Position numbers and translations under genes: made by a program. From NCBI GenBank assembly GCA_021613375.1, contig CM038710.1:29201763-29265762 (forward strand): 64,000 nt of DNA, written 5' to 3'. The stretch comes from Megaleporinus macrocephalus. Lineage: Eukaryota > Chordata > Actinopteri > Characiformes > Anostomidae. The first letter of the stretch is position 1; every line of letters begins with the position of its first letter. The notes beneath the pieces are model-generated. The model was not told the origin of the DNA and searched no databases. It saw only the letters and a program-made list of their open reading frames with translations. Positions 1 to 13,015 of this stretch are shown in pieces.

Positions 1-745
1 ATTTGGTTCAAGTATGCATATAAAAAGATATACATTGATAAGCTTCCAACTTAATCAGCTTCACATTGTAAAGTATCATCATTTTCAGATCATATTTTTT
101 TTGTTATATTCTTGTTATATTCTTTATGGAATTTTAATACAGTGGTTAATAGATCATCTGGCTAATAGTCCAAAATAAATTATCTGCAATTACTTATTAA
201 CTGGAATACGAGGTGTCACTTAAGAGCAATCCTCTTACATAAAATACCCAAATCTGTTTTACTGTTAATGGCGCCCCCTTGTGAAGAACTGTCTGCCTGC
301 TAAAGCTGACAAAGTGAGTAGAAGACTAATGGATAAGCTGCTTCATGTCTTGTTACAGTAACTTAAGATTGGTGTATAATACATGATTATTAAAATCCTA
401 ACAGATTTCCAAAACTAAGAAGAATTTTACAGAACCTCTTGTATTATTGTCCTAATGCAATGATAGGCTATTGCATACATAATACATTTCAGCTATAAAA
501 TTCCAGCCTTTGCCATCATCATGTGATACAAACAACTGCAAACTAGGGATGAATATCAAGTTGAGAATAATGGAAGTATCTTGGTTGTTGTTTTTTTTAA
601 TCTCCAAGCTCTCTTATTGGCTGCTGCCTGAATCCCTCATTAACTACATCGATAACGACCTCACACTGTAGGAGTTGTAAAAGTTTGGAGTCAAAATGAA
701 ACAATTGAAAATATTAGAAATGCTGTAGCTCAGTTTAAAGGAATA

Positions 746-826
746 AGTCAAGTCAATTGGAGTTTATTGTCATTTCAACCATCTACCCAGTACATAGTGA
801 AATGAAACAATGTTTCTCCAGGAAGC
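746..826. repeat. short dispersed repeat fragment (retroposon-tail-like)
   Basis: Begins AGTCAAGTCAATTGGAGTTT and continues with a 'tttattgtcatttcaacca' type sequence ending in 'gaaacaatgtttctccagga'. From memory this is a very common fish interspersed repeat. No family name is assigned. Confidence 0.5.
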
Positions 827-879
827 ACACAATGAACATAATGCAGACTAAACAGCAAATGTGTTAAAAGTATTCACAG

Positions 880-1512
880 TCATTACTCAGGTAGAAGTAC
901 AGATACTAGAGTTTTAAAAAAAACTTTAAAAGTACTGTAAGAAAATAAAATGGCATTAAGAACAAAAGCTTAGGCAGCACCACAGGGGGCTATAGTGCAG
1001 TAGCGCACCTCCCCAAAACCCCCATTCTTCTAAAAGCCATAACGACTGTAATGTTATATTAAAATGTTAATGTTGATAAATTTGGGATGTGCTAGGCTTC
1101 CTGCTTCAGCCGCATATACGCCCATTAAAAATGAATGTAGTTTAGTACAATGTAAATATATTAAAGTAGCATATCTGTGTACTACTGAGCATTAACATGT
1201 GTTTCATGGAGCAGAAGATATGATTAGTTGTCTAAAAGTATTGTAATGGTGCACAAAGTCAAACTTCAATGGCATGTTATCAATAATCTGGAATGTAAAT
1301 GTACATGAATGAAAACAAGCTGTAAATGAAATAGGAGTTACAAGGCTATGTTTAAAATGTAAGGAGTAGAAAGTACAGATAATGGAGAGTAAATGTAAGG
1401 AGTAGAAGTAAAAAGTCATCTGAAAATAATTACTCCAGTAAAGTATAAATAACCAAAATCTCTACTTAAGTAAAGTAACAAAGTATTTGTACTTCATTAC
1501 TTGACACCTCTG
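880..1512 (-). mobile_element. non-autonomous hAT-like DNA transposon remnant
   Basis: Read on the minus strand the element starts CAGAGGTGTCAAGTAATG at 1512 and continues with repeated motifs of the AAGTACAAATACTTTGTTAC type. The other end near 882-925 has the complementary CAGGTAGAAGTACAGATACT type sequence. CAGAG ends are typical of hAT superfamily elements. Sequence between about 945 and 1020 may be a secondary insertion. No transposase frame survives. Confidence 0.5.
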
Positions 1513-2029
1513 TTAAACATTGCAAAATGCATAATATGCAAAAAAAGAGATTTCTGCTTTTGTGTGCAAAACAGCAATAATACAAGCGAGTTACCAAAAG
1601 AATCTCTTTCATAACGTACTAAAGACTGACTATCACACACAACCAGATCTCCCACTGACTGCTGAGAAAAACTCAGAAGAGGCAAATCTGGGTTAAAATC
1701 AGGCTTAAAATCATATATACCCAGCTTTTAAAGGAAGTATCTTTTTTCTCCTGAAAACTCACTGTTTTGGAGATACAGTGTTTTCTCTGACAGTAATGAT
1801 ATGCACACATTGTCACTACCCAAAGAAAAACATGTATCTCCATTTCTGTCAATTTTCAATTTGATCTGTATCATTTGAACACAACAGTTGCCATTTACAC
1901 TGTGTCAACATTTCGTTTCCAAATCTGGTTCCAGTGACTTACACTTAAAGCAAAGACTTTTTCAAGTTTTTCAACAGACAGCGACAATATAGCCAAATAC
2001 TCATGTGAGTCTCATCTGTTCTGTTGCAG

Positions 2030-2325
2030 GTCGTGGACATTGACATAAGCGTCTTCTCTCATGTCTGAAGCAGCATTCATGGTCAGAAGACACTGAGTAT
2101 GATGGAGCCTCTTCAAGCATGGAGATGAGTCGTAGGATGCGTGGAAAGGAGGTGACCGGGTGTATGGCGCTGTTTAAGCTATACGCTTGTATCTACACAA
2201 TCGTGCCATTAGACTAATAATACAGACCCCGCTACGCCCTGTAGTTGGGCTGCTATTTGGTAGGAGAGGATGGGTGATAAGCCCATGAATGTAATTTCCG
2301 CCCATTTTCCTCATCCTGTCCTCTC
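2030..2325 (+). other. gpr61: probable 5' UTR part of the gpr61 coding exon, with a 3' splice acceptor at 2029
   Basis: A pyrimidine-rich stretch ending TGTTGCAG at 2029 makes a good acceptor about 300 nt before the gpr61 ATG. This suggests that an upstream non-coding exon is spliced onto the single coding exon. The partner exon was not identified. The acceptor is seen in the sequence; its use is inferred. Confidence 0.45.
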
Positions 2326-3705
2326 ATGGATCCCACTGCTTCCGCCCGTACTCTGTGGAACCTGTCCCGTGCCAGCCAATGGCAACCCAACACTACTCAG
2401 TCCAACAGCTCAGGAGTGATCCTACCCAGTGATGGTGCTCTGCTCCAGATGCTGGCCCTCTGTTCTATGGTCCTAATGGACATTCTGGCTGTGGTGGGCA
2501 ACTTGGCTATCATGACAGTCATCGCCAGGGCACCGCGCCTGCACAAATTCGTCTTCGTCTTCCACCTGTGTCTGGTGGATCTCCTGGCTGCTCTAGTGCT
2601 GATGCCTCTGGGGATGCTCACAGAGAAGGCATTCTTTAATGAAGCCGTCTGCCAGGCGTACCTCTGTCTGAGCGTTGGGCTAATTAGCGCCGCCATCCTC
2701 ACCATCTCAGCCATCAACGTGGAGCGCTACTACTATGTCGTCCACCCGATGCGCTACGAGGTTAAAATGACCGTAGGGTTGGTGGTTTCAGTCCTTGTCG
2801 GCATCTGGATCAAAGCTATGCTCATGTCTGCACTTCCCTTGCTGGGATGGACGCTGCAGAGGGACGACGCCCGAATGGACCTCGTTTTGGAACCAAGATG
2901 CTGCTCCTTGCATTTAATGAACCGGGGTTCTCATCGCTTAGTGTTTATGATCCTCTTTACGCTCATATACTTTCTGTGTCCAGTCCTCATCATCTTGGTG
3001 GTGTACTGTAACATGTTCAAGGTGGCTAGGGTGGCGGCAATGCAGCAAGGTCCAGTACCTACATGGGTTGAGACTCCACGGCCACGCTCCGAATCCCTAA
3101 GTAGCCGTTCCAGCACTGCGGCCAGCCTTGGAGGGACCCGCAACACGCCGCAGAGGATTTTCGGCGGAGGCAAGGCCGCATTCGTGCTAGTGGCTGTCGG
3201 GGGTCAGTTCTTAGGCTGTTGGCTCCCGTACTTCTCTTTCCACCTATACTCTGCCATCATATCCTCCTCACCAGCATCCCTGGCTCAGTTAGAAGACGTG
3301 GTCACCTGGATCGGCTATTTCTGTTTCACCTCAAATCCCATTTTTTATGGCTTTCTGAACCGGCAGATCAGGGAGGAGCTGGCAAGGAACATGGCCTGTG
3401 TTTTCAAGTCAGGGCGGCCGCGAGAAGAGGAGCAGCTGCCCAGTAGGGAGGCTTCTATCGAAGAGAACTTCCTCCAGTTCCTCCAGGGCACTGGCTGCAA
3501 CCTCGGGCCCAGGAACTCGCACAGCACCTCAGTCCCCCACCAGGAGGACGATGACCACGTTTCGACTCATCGCAGGCCTTCAGCTGAATTCCACATCCCC
3601 GGACAGATCATGGAAGAGACTTCGGAGTTTATTGAGCAGCAACAGCTGAATGACCTCAAACTATCAGACAATTGCATCAAAACAAGACCTGAGCTGCAGG
3701 GTTAA
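2326..3705 (+). CDS. gpr61: Gpr61, orphan class A G-protein-coupled receptor (complete, single coding exon)
   Basis: Uninterrupted 459-codon reading frame with seven hydrophobic segments. Class A landmarks are visible: N59 in TM1 (GNL), D85 in TM2 (LVDLLAAL), Cys109 before TM3 paired with Cys192 or Cys193 in loop 2, ERY at 133-135 (the DRY position), W161 in TM4, CWLP at 298-301 in TM6 and NPIFY at 337-341 in TM7. The extracellular N-terminus has three N-glycosylation sequons (N12, N22, N27). Loop 3 carries SESLSSRSS and the tail carries SIEENFLQFLQGTG and IPGQIMEETSEF, all typical of GPR61; human GPR61 is about 451 residues. It is a plasma-membrane receptor of the orphan GPR61/GPR62/GPR135 group, and constitutive cAMP signalling is reported for the family. 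The start ATG is the first Met before TM1, though its -3 base is C, a weak Kozak context. gnai3 lies downstream on the same strand, as in other vertebrates. Confidence 0.95.
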   Translation: MDPTASARTLWNLSRASQWQPNTTQSNSSGVILPSDGALLQMLALCSMVLMDILAVVGNLAIMTVIARAPRLHKFVFVFHLCLVDLLAALVLMPLGMLTEKAFFNEAVCQAYLCLSVGLISAAILTISAINVERYYYVVHPMRYEVKMTVGLVVSVLVGIWIKAMLMSALPLLGWTLQRDDARMDLVLEPRCCSLHLMNRGSHRLVFMILFTLIYFLCPVLIILVVYCNMFKVARVAAMQQGPVPTWVETPRPRSESLSSRSSTAASLGGTRNTPQRIFGGGKAAFVLVAVGGQFLGCWLPYFSFHLYSAIISSSPASLAQLEDVVTWIGYFCFTSNPIFYGFLNRQIREELARNMACVFKSGRPREEEQLPSREASIEENFLQFLQGTGCNLGPRNSHSTSVPHQEDDDHVSTHRRPSAEFHIPGQIMEETSEFIEQQQLNDLKLSDNCIKTRPELQG

Positions 3706-4344
3706 TATTTAAAGAGGTGTAATATATATTTTATTTATCTTTTTTATTGTTACTAAGTTCGTTGTTAATTCTTTTTGATACTCTGAACAGCAATTTGTAT
3801 GACGAAGAGACTCGGTTTGTAGAATTTCGCGGAAAGCCTTTTCTCTGGAAGAACTCAGCTGATAAACAACAGTTGTTCCGAGTGAGACTGACAACAAATG
3901 AGCTCATCTTTGCACCTAGTTACTAATCCTTTATTTATTGGCCCGCCAATTATGAGAGTGTGAGGGGTTGCCTGTCACAGGATCCAGGCATTGCTAGCCT
4001 ACTTCAACTGCAGCATCAGAAGTGTATGGCGACTCATGTGACCATCAAAGAAGGCTTGTCACCTGATGGATCTTTGTCTGTTGCGTTTGATTGCAGGGGT
4101 ATTAATGGGAGAAGCTCTTAATATGTGCAAATATATGAATCTGGTTTTTACTGAATGGTACAAGGGTGGAAGTAAATCAAGTTAACTTTAATGAGTGCCT
4201 TCGTGTGCTGTATAGAAGAAACCAGATATTGATTCTCACAGAAACACTGGATGTGGGATGATTCAAAATGTTCTAATGGATAAACATCTAAGAAGTTGGT
4301 ATTTTTGGCTGTTCAGAGAGGGACACGCTTTGGAACAGAAAAAA

Positions 4345-4350
4345 AATAAA
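4345..4350 (+). terminator. candidate polyadenylation signal for gpr61
   Basis: AATAAA about 640 nt after the gpr61 stop codon. It is the first clear canonical hexamer downstream on this strand. Use is unproven. Confidence 0.3.
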
Positions 4351-7300
4351 CATCGCCTCAGCATATCAGATCACGCTTTCCACACCTTGTGACATGGTTA
4401 GCACAGTTTACTCCCCCAGGCTTTGAGCTTTATGAAGCACCTGATGATCAGAACGGTGGAACAATCAGATAAAAGGGTCACGCTGGGTCAGCTGTGAGCA
4501 TGGGTCACTACAGATGTGCTCTAAGATCTTATTTAGCTTTATAAACTACTGAGCTGAAAGAGTCAGTTCATTTTGGCTCCCCACCCACGCTCATAACACG
4601 ATGTAGCTGCCGGTTTCTCCCATGGGCACAAACAAAATATCTCGCTGTCTCTTTTTTATACCACTTGCAATATTTAGCCCGATCTCACAGCCAGATTTCA
4701 TACGGCGTCTGAATGGGCGAGTTTATAGCATAGAATGTGCATCAAACTTTTTCTTTTCCATTCATTAACCAGTCTCCCCGCAACCCTAATCTGTGGAACA
4801 GTTCATTCACTGAGTTCTCCAGTGCTCAGCAGACACTGCACTAAAACACATGAAGTTGTGATTTACAGACTGAAAAGAAGTTGAATGTATTTGATGTTGA
4901 TGTAGCAAAGGCGATCTATGCTGACTCTACTTGACTGAATGGAAATGCGTGGCCTAATGAGATTAGACCAAGTTGGGTTCTTCAGGTCCAGTAAGTTAAA
5001 ATACTCCCCTTCCAGCAACTTGAGGCCAGGCAGTTGAGATTCTAGGAAAAAAAAATCTTGGGGAGCTTTTTTAAGGTCTGGACCTCAATAACCTGCCAGG
5101 TGAAGTTTCTACAGCTACTTATTTGATTATATGTGTGTGTCTATGAAAGGAAAGGAGGGAATTTCCAGACAAATTTGAGTATTTTGACTGAACGGTTATC
5201 CTTTTTAAAGAGTGTTGTGCCATGAAGAAAAATAGATTAAAGTATTTCACAGGGCTGCCCTCAGCTAGCTACTGGCTAACCAAATGCCAATGGTTTCCTG
5301 AGCTGCACAGTACTGTAGCTTGGTTTGCAGTAGAGCGTTAATGGTTCTTGTCAGTGCGAATATACACAGCCCACTATGAATGTGCCGTTGTTTAGGGGTA
5401 AACCTGACTCTGCTCACTGCAGTACAGAACTGTTGTGTTTTGCCATAAGCAGTCTCAACTTGTTTTGGCTACAGCACACAATAAAGGCAATACTTATACA
5501 TGTCCATAGTTTCTTTTGCCCTCCTTTACAGCTAAACTGGACCATATCATGTTACTTCACATCAAAGAATAACAGAAAAAATAATTATTCCATTTTTTCA
5601 ATCTAGGGCCCATTTCCTGCCTATTTCCTGTTTTAACGTTTTATGTAATACAAAAAGTTCTAATTAAATTTTATACAGCCTTGTTCAATAGCTATTAATT
5701 TTATTAATCCCTTAGAGCTAAAGGGAATTCTATATTTCTTTTGCCAAACATCATTTTATTTTTGATTCCATCAATAAAATATAAACAAAGTCATTCAGCA
5801 TTGTTTGATGTGAGATGGTTTATTATTGGGGAAACTTACCAACATGCATTTTTCTACAATGGTAGTGAGAGGAACCAGGGGTCACAATGGAAACCTAACC
5901 TTTTTTTTCTATCCAAAATGATAAGTGAGACTACATGTGTCCATAAAAATATCTTTACTTACAACAGCCTTCATGCATTTCTGTTCTAATAATATATTTT
6001 AAAATATATTTTATGCCAAACCATCATGAAACAATGACTCAATATATTCATAACCAGATTTGTGTAGTAGTTTAGCATATAAACGCACCCCGGATGTCTG
6101 GTTCCTGTCACCACCGCTGCAACAGCCCTGATATGGTGAGCTTGTTTACGTCATAATGATTCAATTATGTTGATTTTTTTTTATCTGGAAAATTGTCCAT
6201 GCTGTTTCTCTTACTGTGTTTTTTTTTAAGTCTGACATATACTGTGTGTCCAAACGTTTTCAGGCACCTTTTCACATAAGCATTGTTAATGTGGAGCGAC
6301 TACATATAAGCTTAAAGACGGCATCCCAATGCCAAGCGTCAGCTAGAGGGCTTAAAGCCTTAAAGGGTTAAAAAGGGATGATAGAGCACCATCAAGCACA
6401 TTGTAGTTGTGTGTAAGGTGAAGTTGGCAATACAGAACTAATCATCCAGCTTTGTTATCTACCCTCACGAATGCTCTCGTGGCTATCAAATCCTTACAGT
6501 CATGTTCCAACATCAAGTGTAAAGCTCTCCAAGAAGAGTAGAGGCTGTTACTGCAGCAAAGCAGGGCAAACTCTCCATTAATACCTTTGATTTCAGAGGA
6601 AATGTTGGATGAGCAGGTGTCTGGAAACTTTTAAGACATACAGTGTATGAAAATTGACTATATTCTGACTGGCTGTCCCACATTGTGCCACATTGAAAAT
6701 ACAGTCCATATGGAAATATGGGTTATGTGCTGAACAGAATGTTTACACACTAAACTCCTACTTCATAAGTTAAAATTCTTTTCATCCCCCAAATATGGGG
6801 CCTTTATTGTCACTACTACACTGGGAGGTTGCAGAAAAGACATTTTGAGGCATGAGGTTTCTAATTTTCTAAATAATTATTTAAAACACTTCCAACTTAA
6901 TAGCACTAATTGTCAGTGCAACTCCTCTCATTATCAGATTTTTGATTTATGTGGTCAACACCTATCACAATAACATATATGTCGACACGGAAATGCAGGC
7001 TGTTCCTTTACAAATTCAAATGCTCGTCTATGCTCCTAAGATACTACAACACAACAGCGTTTTCTGTGTTATTTTTCATGCCTTCTCCACTTTTTCAGCT
7101 CTGGGGGGAATTTGCAACTTACCCACTAATCTCCTGACTCTACAAACAATCTAACACTGAAAATACAAAGTTAATCATACTCTGCTACAGTAAGTAGCCA
7201 ACGTTTCTCTTATCCTGCTGCAATGCTACAGTCATGTATTACATCCTGTGCATCCTGTAAGTCTTGTACTGTATTATACTAGGCTCACACTTTTCTACCT

Positions 7301-9059
7301 ACAGAGTAATGAATGTTTTTATTGCAATAAAGCTATTGAGACCATTTGGTGTCATTATTATGTCCCCAAAGCGCCTTCTAAAAAAATTTCAAAATTAGGA
7401 TCATCATTCGGGTCACAACTCGAGGGTGTTAAGTGTGACTGCTGTGTTTATAGGCCTTCTCTTATTATCCCGCACTGCCACCCCACACACACATACTGGC
7501 AAAGACTGACTCACATATCTGGGCTTTGATGTTTGGTAGGTGAGTAGGTGAGAGGGAGGCCCCTAGTGGTAAAGTTCAAACACTCTGACCTTTTAGCTGA
7601 GACAGGGGATAAAGGTGTTCGCAAGCTTTGTGACTCATTTTCTGGCTTGGTTAAAACCGTTATGCGTTACTGATTTGACAGTGTCTAGAAAGAACATCCA
7701 CAAACAGCTATTTCTTTCAAAAAAGCTTAGGACACTAGGAATTTTCAGGATTGTCTGTATCGGATATAAGCTTGGAAGGTTGGTTTCCTCACGCTAGACA
7801 TAATGTAATGTTTTGTTCATTATATTTCCCCAGGGTTTTAGTTACATACAATACAACAAACTATAATACTGGCCCTATATGGGAGTGGTCAACCACTCGG
7901 ACTTATAACAAATCCAATCAAATGTGTCTGCCTTATCAGCTGAGGCTGTGTGAAGCCTGCACTCCACGTTAACTTGAAAAACCTTTTTCAATATTAAAGG
8001 TTTGTGAAAATTTAATCCCATTCTACAAGCCGCACAGGCAGGCCAGACACATGCAGCCTCAGCTGAGCTGTGGAGCATGGATTTATTTCCAACCATACAG
8101 GAACTTGGTGTTTCCATGGTAACTTATCCTCAGCGACATTTCTCTGGCGGAGGGACTGTTTGCATGTAGGGTATATGTAGAGATCTTTTCCAAAGGGCTA
8201 CTCCCATCACAGTCCTTCCTGATGGAACGTGATTGAAATATGTCTACAGAGTGTACGTCATGGTACATGTATCAGACACACATGTCTATCTCATTAGCCT
8301 ACACAGACTAACTATCTCCAAACAAGTCTAAATACTTTCAAATGGAAAACATAATCTCCTCTCTCAGACAGCTTGCTTTATGTGTGGAAGAAATGTGATG
8401 AAATGTTTTTTCAACTCTATCTCAAAGCAAAGTTCATTGGAAAAGTATCCTTCACTCCTTTATCCACTCTACATTAACTTCCAGTGACATATCTGAACAA
8501 AAAATAAAGACCCTATATTATACTTCTAGGTTTGTCCTAATGGTGGTTAAATTTCTACATAAATCAATGATTAAGATAACAACAGTCATTCAGGGTGGTT
8601 TAACGTGAAATGAGACGTTGGCAACAGTATTGCTTACAGTGGTGATGATGGGAGCCAGGCCTTTAAAGGTGCAATATGAGTATATGTAACCTGTGGAATT
8701 CATGCTCCAAATGAGAATACACTGCCAGAAAGTTGTGGTGTCCACCCCATCATAAGAAACAAGAAAATGCATAGTCCCTCCTCCTTAACATACCAAACAT
8801 ATTAAAATTTCTAGTAACTGTAAACAACTAGCTACCTGTATAACATATCACTAAATAATTCATATTAACATTAGCAGCCATTAATTTACCAGTCTAGAAG
8901 AAACTTTGCACCCTCAGCATCAAACTTAATTCTGTTACTCACCAAGAGCGTGTTCTTGTTTTCCTTTTCTTTAAGTCACTTATTTTGTTTGAACATGGAT
9001 TATCACTAAGAGCAGATAATCGCCGAAAACTTTAGCCATTATTGTGATTACTCTTCCTA

Positions 9060-9266
9060 CTATTGGCTACCTGTTCTTAAATGATGTAACCGGGAGCAGA
9101 ACCTTCAACATGATTGACAAGAGATTTGAAAATGCAGTCAGGACAGTGCTACTACATCATTACCTCTCATGTTGGACTGATGGCAGACTTGACACTACAG
9201 TGACTCACTATCACTTCTTGAGGTAAAAAGTGGTGTTACGGACAGGACAAGTTGAGGATAGTTAGT
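9060..9266 (+). repeat. dispersed repeat, copy A (pair with 57859-58052)
   Basis: Shares a stretch around 'gcagaaccttcaacatgatt' followed by 'gacaagag' and 'tctcatgttggactgat' with 57859-58052, in the same orientation. It is diverged by substitutions and small indels. Family unknown; presumably a fragment of an old transposable element. Confidence 0.6.
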
Positions 9267-9476
9267 TAGCATGCTGACTTTAAAAAGCGCAAAGCTTTTA
9301 AAGCTGTTATTTCTGCACATTCTGTTTGGAATGCTTTCAACTAAAGGCTCAAAAAGTTACCCTAAACCCACCCTGTCATTCACTTACATTTTATACTATA
9401 TATTGCATGTTTTTTAGTAACAGAATGAAGCATACCATCATAAAACACATTTTTGTTTTATTTAAAACTGACTTTA

Positions 9477-9990
9477 TTTATTTGTATATTGTTCTGTCTT
9501 TTTGGCCCTTAGCTCACCACTGAGGCTCCCTCAGACGAAAAGTTTGGGTACCCCTGATTTAACAGCTCTAAATCCTCCATTATATAGCATCTGATTTCTG
9601 ATATGTTATATAATAATAGCTTTTGTATATTAGCCTAAAACATTTATACTCAGAGAGGTATATGCATGTGTTTCCAAAGAAAACCCTTTTACATTTATTT
9701 ATCACCATTATAGACATTATCACATACATAAAGTGAGAAAACACTTAACTGGTCACCACTAATAGACATTAAAGGGTGATATGTGTGTAATACCTGCTCT
9801 TTGGCAGTCCTGTGGGGACCTTGCCATTGAAGAACAGGTTGAAAATGGGTAAACAAAGTATACACGGAAACGGATGGACTACAGTCTGTTACTGTAGAAC
9901 TCCTTTAGTGCTCCTATATGATTAATGGAGCTGATATAATGGACAATAATTACATAATGATAATTTTAATGTTATGGCTGATCAGTGTAG
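9477..9990 (+). repeat. tandem segmental duplication, unit 1 (carries one arm of a palindromic repeat)
   Basis: The unit begins with 'ttatttgtatattgttctg' and passes through 'tttggcccttagctcacca'. It ends with an arm (about 9789-9990) that reads 'gaagaacaggttgaaa', 'ggatggactacagtctgt' and 'taatgttatggctgatcag'. The same order recurs at 10026-10437, so the two blocks are a local duplication. Confidence 0.7.
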
Positions 9991-10025
9991 TTTTTCTATT
10001 TTTTTTAATTTTTTCTATGAATTCA

Positions 10026-10437
10026 GTTATTTGTATATTGTTTTGTCTTTTTGGCCCTTAGCTAACCACAAGCACTTTGGCCCCCTAAGACGAAGAGTTT
10101 GGGTACTCCTGATTTAACGGCTCTAAATGCTGCATTACAAGCGTCTGATGTGTTATATCATCATAGCTTTTGTATATTTGTATAAAACATTTTATATGCA
10201 TGAGTTTCCAAAGAAAACCATATTATATGCATGAGTTTCCAAATAAAACCCTATTGTGGATTTTACCATTGAAGAACAGGTTGAAAGTGGATAAACAAAG
10301 AATACAAAGAAACAGATGGACTACAGTCTGTAACTGTAGAACTACAAAGTGCTCCTATATGATAAATGGAGCTGATATAATGGACAATGAGTACATAAAC
10401 AAGAAGGTGGTTTTAATGTTACGGCTGCTCAGTGTAG
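10026..10437 (+). repeat. tandem segmental duplication, unit 2
   Basis: Second copy of the block at 9477-9990, with the same order of segments: 'tttggcccttagctaacca', then 'aagacgaagagtttgggtac', then the palindromic-element arm at 10264-10437. Internal deletions make it about 100 bp shorter, and it is clearly diverged. Confidence 0.7.
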
Positions 10438-12710
10438 TTTTTCTAGTTTTTTTTTTTTTTTCTCACTGTCACAGTCCCAAAGCGTTTAAACATAACTAAC
10501 ATAATGATCAGCCATTGTATTTCTGATATATTAATCAGCTCTGGCTAGCATTAATTGCCAGAGTGATATGCCAGCTTCCAACGACTACACTATGTGGGTT
10601 AGCAAAAATAAATTGTCCCAGAAGCTTTGCTGAGACCGATCAGTCCATGATAAGTGCCTAGTCAAAGTGAGTGAAGAGGCAACATTTAATTTACCGGTCA
10701 ACCACAAGAACTTTGACTTACCAATCAGACCCCAGGACAATAATTGGACTGGGAAATCCGAGTGCGGGTGGAAAATTTGACTAGCAAATTAAATCACAGG
10801 GCCAACAAAATCAACTTAACTAGACAAATGACACTAATAATTCAAACAGGATACATAACATGTGTAATAATTAGATAAATATTTAAATGAATTAAAATTT
10901 CAGGTTGCATAAGTCAACTGGCCAATAAAGGCACAGGAGGGTACAGGAAGATAAACCACACTAGCCACACAGGCCGCAGGACTGAAAATACACTTTATTA
11001 ATCAAATTGCAAGCTTGAAAGTTCAACTAGCCAGTAGTAGTAGTAGTGTTGTATTATTGCAGGAGCAATAGTTCAACTAGCCAATCAGAACACAGGGGGG
11101 CAGAATTGCACTACTTAGTAGCAGTAACTCTCTGATGATTTTACAGTAGTTTGAAGTCAATGTGAATCCTAAATCATAGCACATCCCTTGTATACTGGAG
11201 GTCTTTGAGCTAATGGAGCATTTCAATTGCTGATGATAAGTGGGGGGTGAAACATAATATTATTGGTTAATCTGATTTTCTCTGCCCACTGTTACACGGA
11301 GATGTGACCAAAACTCAGAGTACATTTTAGAGGGGGACAAAAGTCATTACATTTTGGGGCAGATTATAAGAAAACAAGTATGGTATGTTTTATATATGAT
11401 TTGATCAAATGCTATGTCCATATAATCCGGTTTTATTTCAGGCTGACTTTAAAACATTTTCAAGTTCCCAAGCACTCTCACCCTGTAACAGTTAAGATGA
11501 TCAATAAAACTACAATTAAAAACCCTTGTTTTAGAAGATCGGATGTGTATGTGAAAGAGTTTGTGAATATTCAGCTCCAAAATGAGATGGAGAAACTCTC
11601 TGTTTTGCTTTCATTACATCCTTCACAATATCAGAGTTTCCCTGTATTGAGGATTAACGGAAAGGTTTTGGAGATGAAGCTGTAGATTGGAAATGAAGTG
11701 GAGGAATCACTAATAAACATGTTAACATTTATATTCTCTCATCATTGTTGCTTTTTAGTGGTCACAGTTTTTACTGAATGACCGCTGAGCTGTTAGCTGT
11801 AATATTTTACTGGGGTTGCAATTACAGTTAATTGGTTAGTGTTGGCTTCATACAGGTTGTAGTTTGCATGTAGGCTTTCTAGCTTGCACCCATATACTGA
11901 AAAGGCAATTGTCGCTCCTGATGTGTGGCACTGTCACAATGTATTCATACTATGTATATGTTTATGAAACAATTGTGTAAATATATTCTATATATCTATA
12001 AATATAAAATATTATATTTATATATTGTCACGGTCCGAAGGAAAATATCACCATTTTTAATTTTCAGCATCATTTAAATGCAACAGCTATCCTTTACATT
12101 TCATGATGAGTGGACCAATAGAAATAAAATCCAAAATAAAATCATGGAAAGTAAAGACTCTTTTTTGTCCTTTCCTGTAAAGTCCTGTAAAAATGTCACA
12201 TTTTTGGCAGCCTGTATTTTCTAACGCTCAAAGCACTTTATTTTTTTGCAATGTACTAATATTTATTTATTGTAAGTTGTGAGTAAGAGTTGCATTCTTG
12301 TTCCTTTTTACCACCTTAAACACAAAATTTATAGTAAATAAATATCCAAGCAAAATATCAGTTACCTGTTACCTTGGTTACTTATAATGGGTATCTGTAT
12401 CTGCTCTAAAACAAACACATTGTCAACTCCTGGTTTTTAACTAATCTTTAATTAAGCAATTATTGTTGTTTTTTAAAAACTATATGAAAATCTGAAATAT
12501 AAAATCTAGCTCTGCAGGCTTTATCAACTGTTTAATGTCGACCGGTATTGAGTAGTTTGAAGTAAAACACTGACAAAGCTGTGTTATGTAGTCTTTAAAT
12601 TGTTGCTAAATGACTACATGATTTCAATATTTGCTGTTAAGACTATTTAAATATAATATATCCCTGAAAGACAGGTATAAGACAGGTACAGGTATAGTTT
12701 CCTCTGAGGA

Positions 12711-12730
12711 AACTACATTTCCCAGCAGTC
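12711..12730 (+). promoter_or_regulatory. ZNF143/SBS-like promoter motif upstream of gnai3
   Basis: AACTACATTTCCCAGCAGTC closely resembles the ACTACAATTCCCAGNATGC motif bound by ZNF143 (with THAP11) in many vertebrate housekeeping promoters. It lies about 610 nt upstream of the gnai3 ATG and just before the GC-rich region. Binding is inferred from the motif only. Confidence 0.5.
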
Positions 12731-12981
12731 GGTCAAAAATCTTTTCCCTCGCTTTTCTGCATTTTCCCCCAACGGCCACCTAACGTGAACAGAGCGCGCG
12801 ATGTGGCTTACGAACAACTTTCTTTAGAGATTTCACTCCGTGTTCTCATTTATAAACGAGCTGTCGTTTGGACAGGATTTATAATATTCTTAGCTGGGGT
12901 CTCAGCTCTTTTGGTGACCCCAGCACTGCTGCTCACTTTTTCACACGGCCAAATAGCCAGCTGGATTTTTTCTACGAGCTA

Positions 12982-12984
12982 ACA

Positions 12985-13015
<31 letters not shown>

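Larger units (their letters stand above)
1..2029. other. upstream non-coding region of gpr61
   Basis: AT-rich DNA with no reading frame I can support. It holds a short retroposon-like tail (746-826) and a hAT-like repeat (about 880-1512). A non-coding first exon and promoter for gpr61 may lie here or further upstream but could not be located. Confidence 0.5.
3706..12700. other. gpr61-gnai3 intergenic region, about 9 kb
   Basis: No supported gene. Open frames of 60-109 codons here are AT-rich and match nothing I recognise. The region contains dispersed repeats, including a duplicated palindromic-element arm (9477-9990 and 10026-10437) and a repeat at 9060-9266 shared with 57.9 kb. The gpr61 3' UTR probably occupies its start. 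Confidence 0.55.

Noticed and set aside
11380..11685. 101-codon plus-strand open frame
   Set aside because: It has AT-rich codons, no recognisable domain, and lies in a repeat-rich intergenic region. There is not enough to call it a gene.
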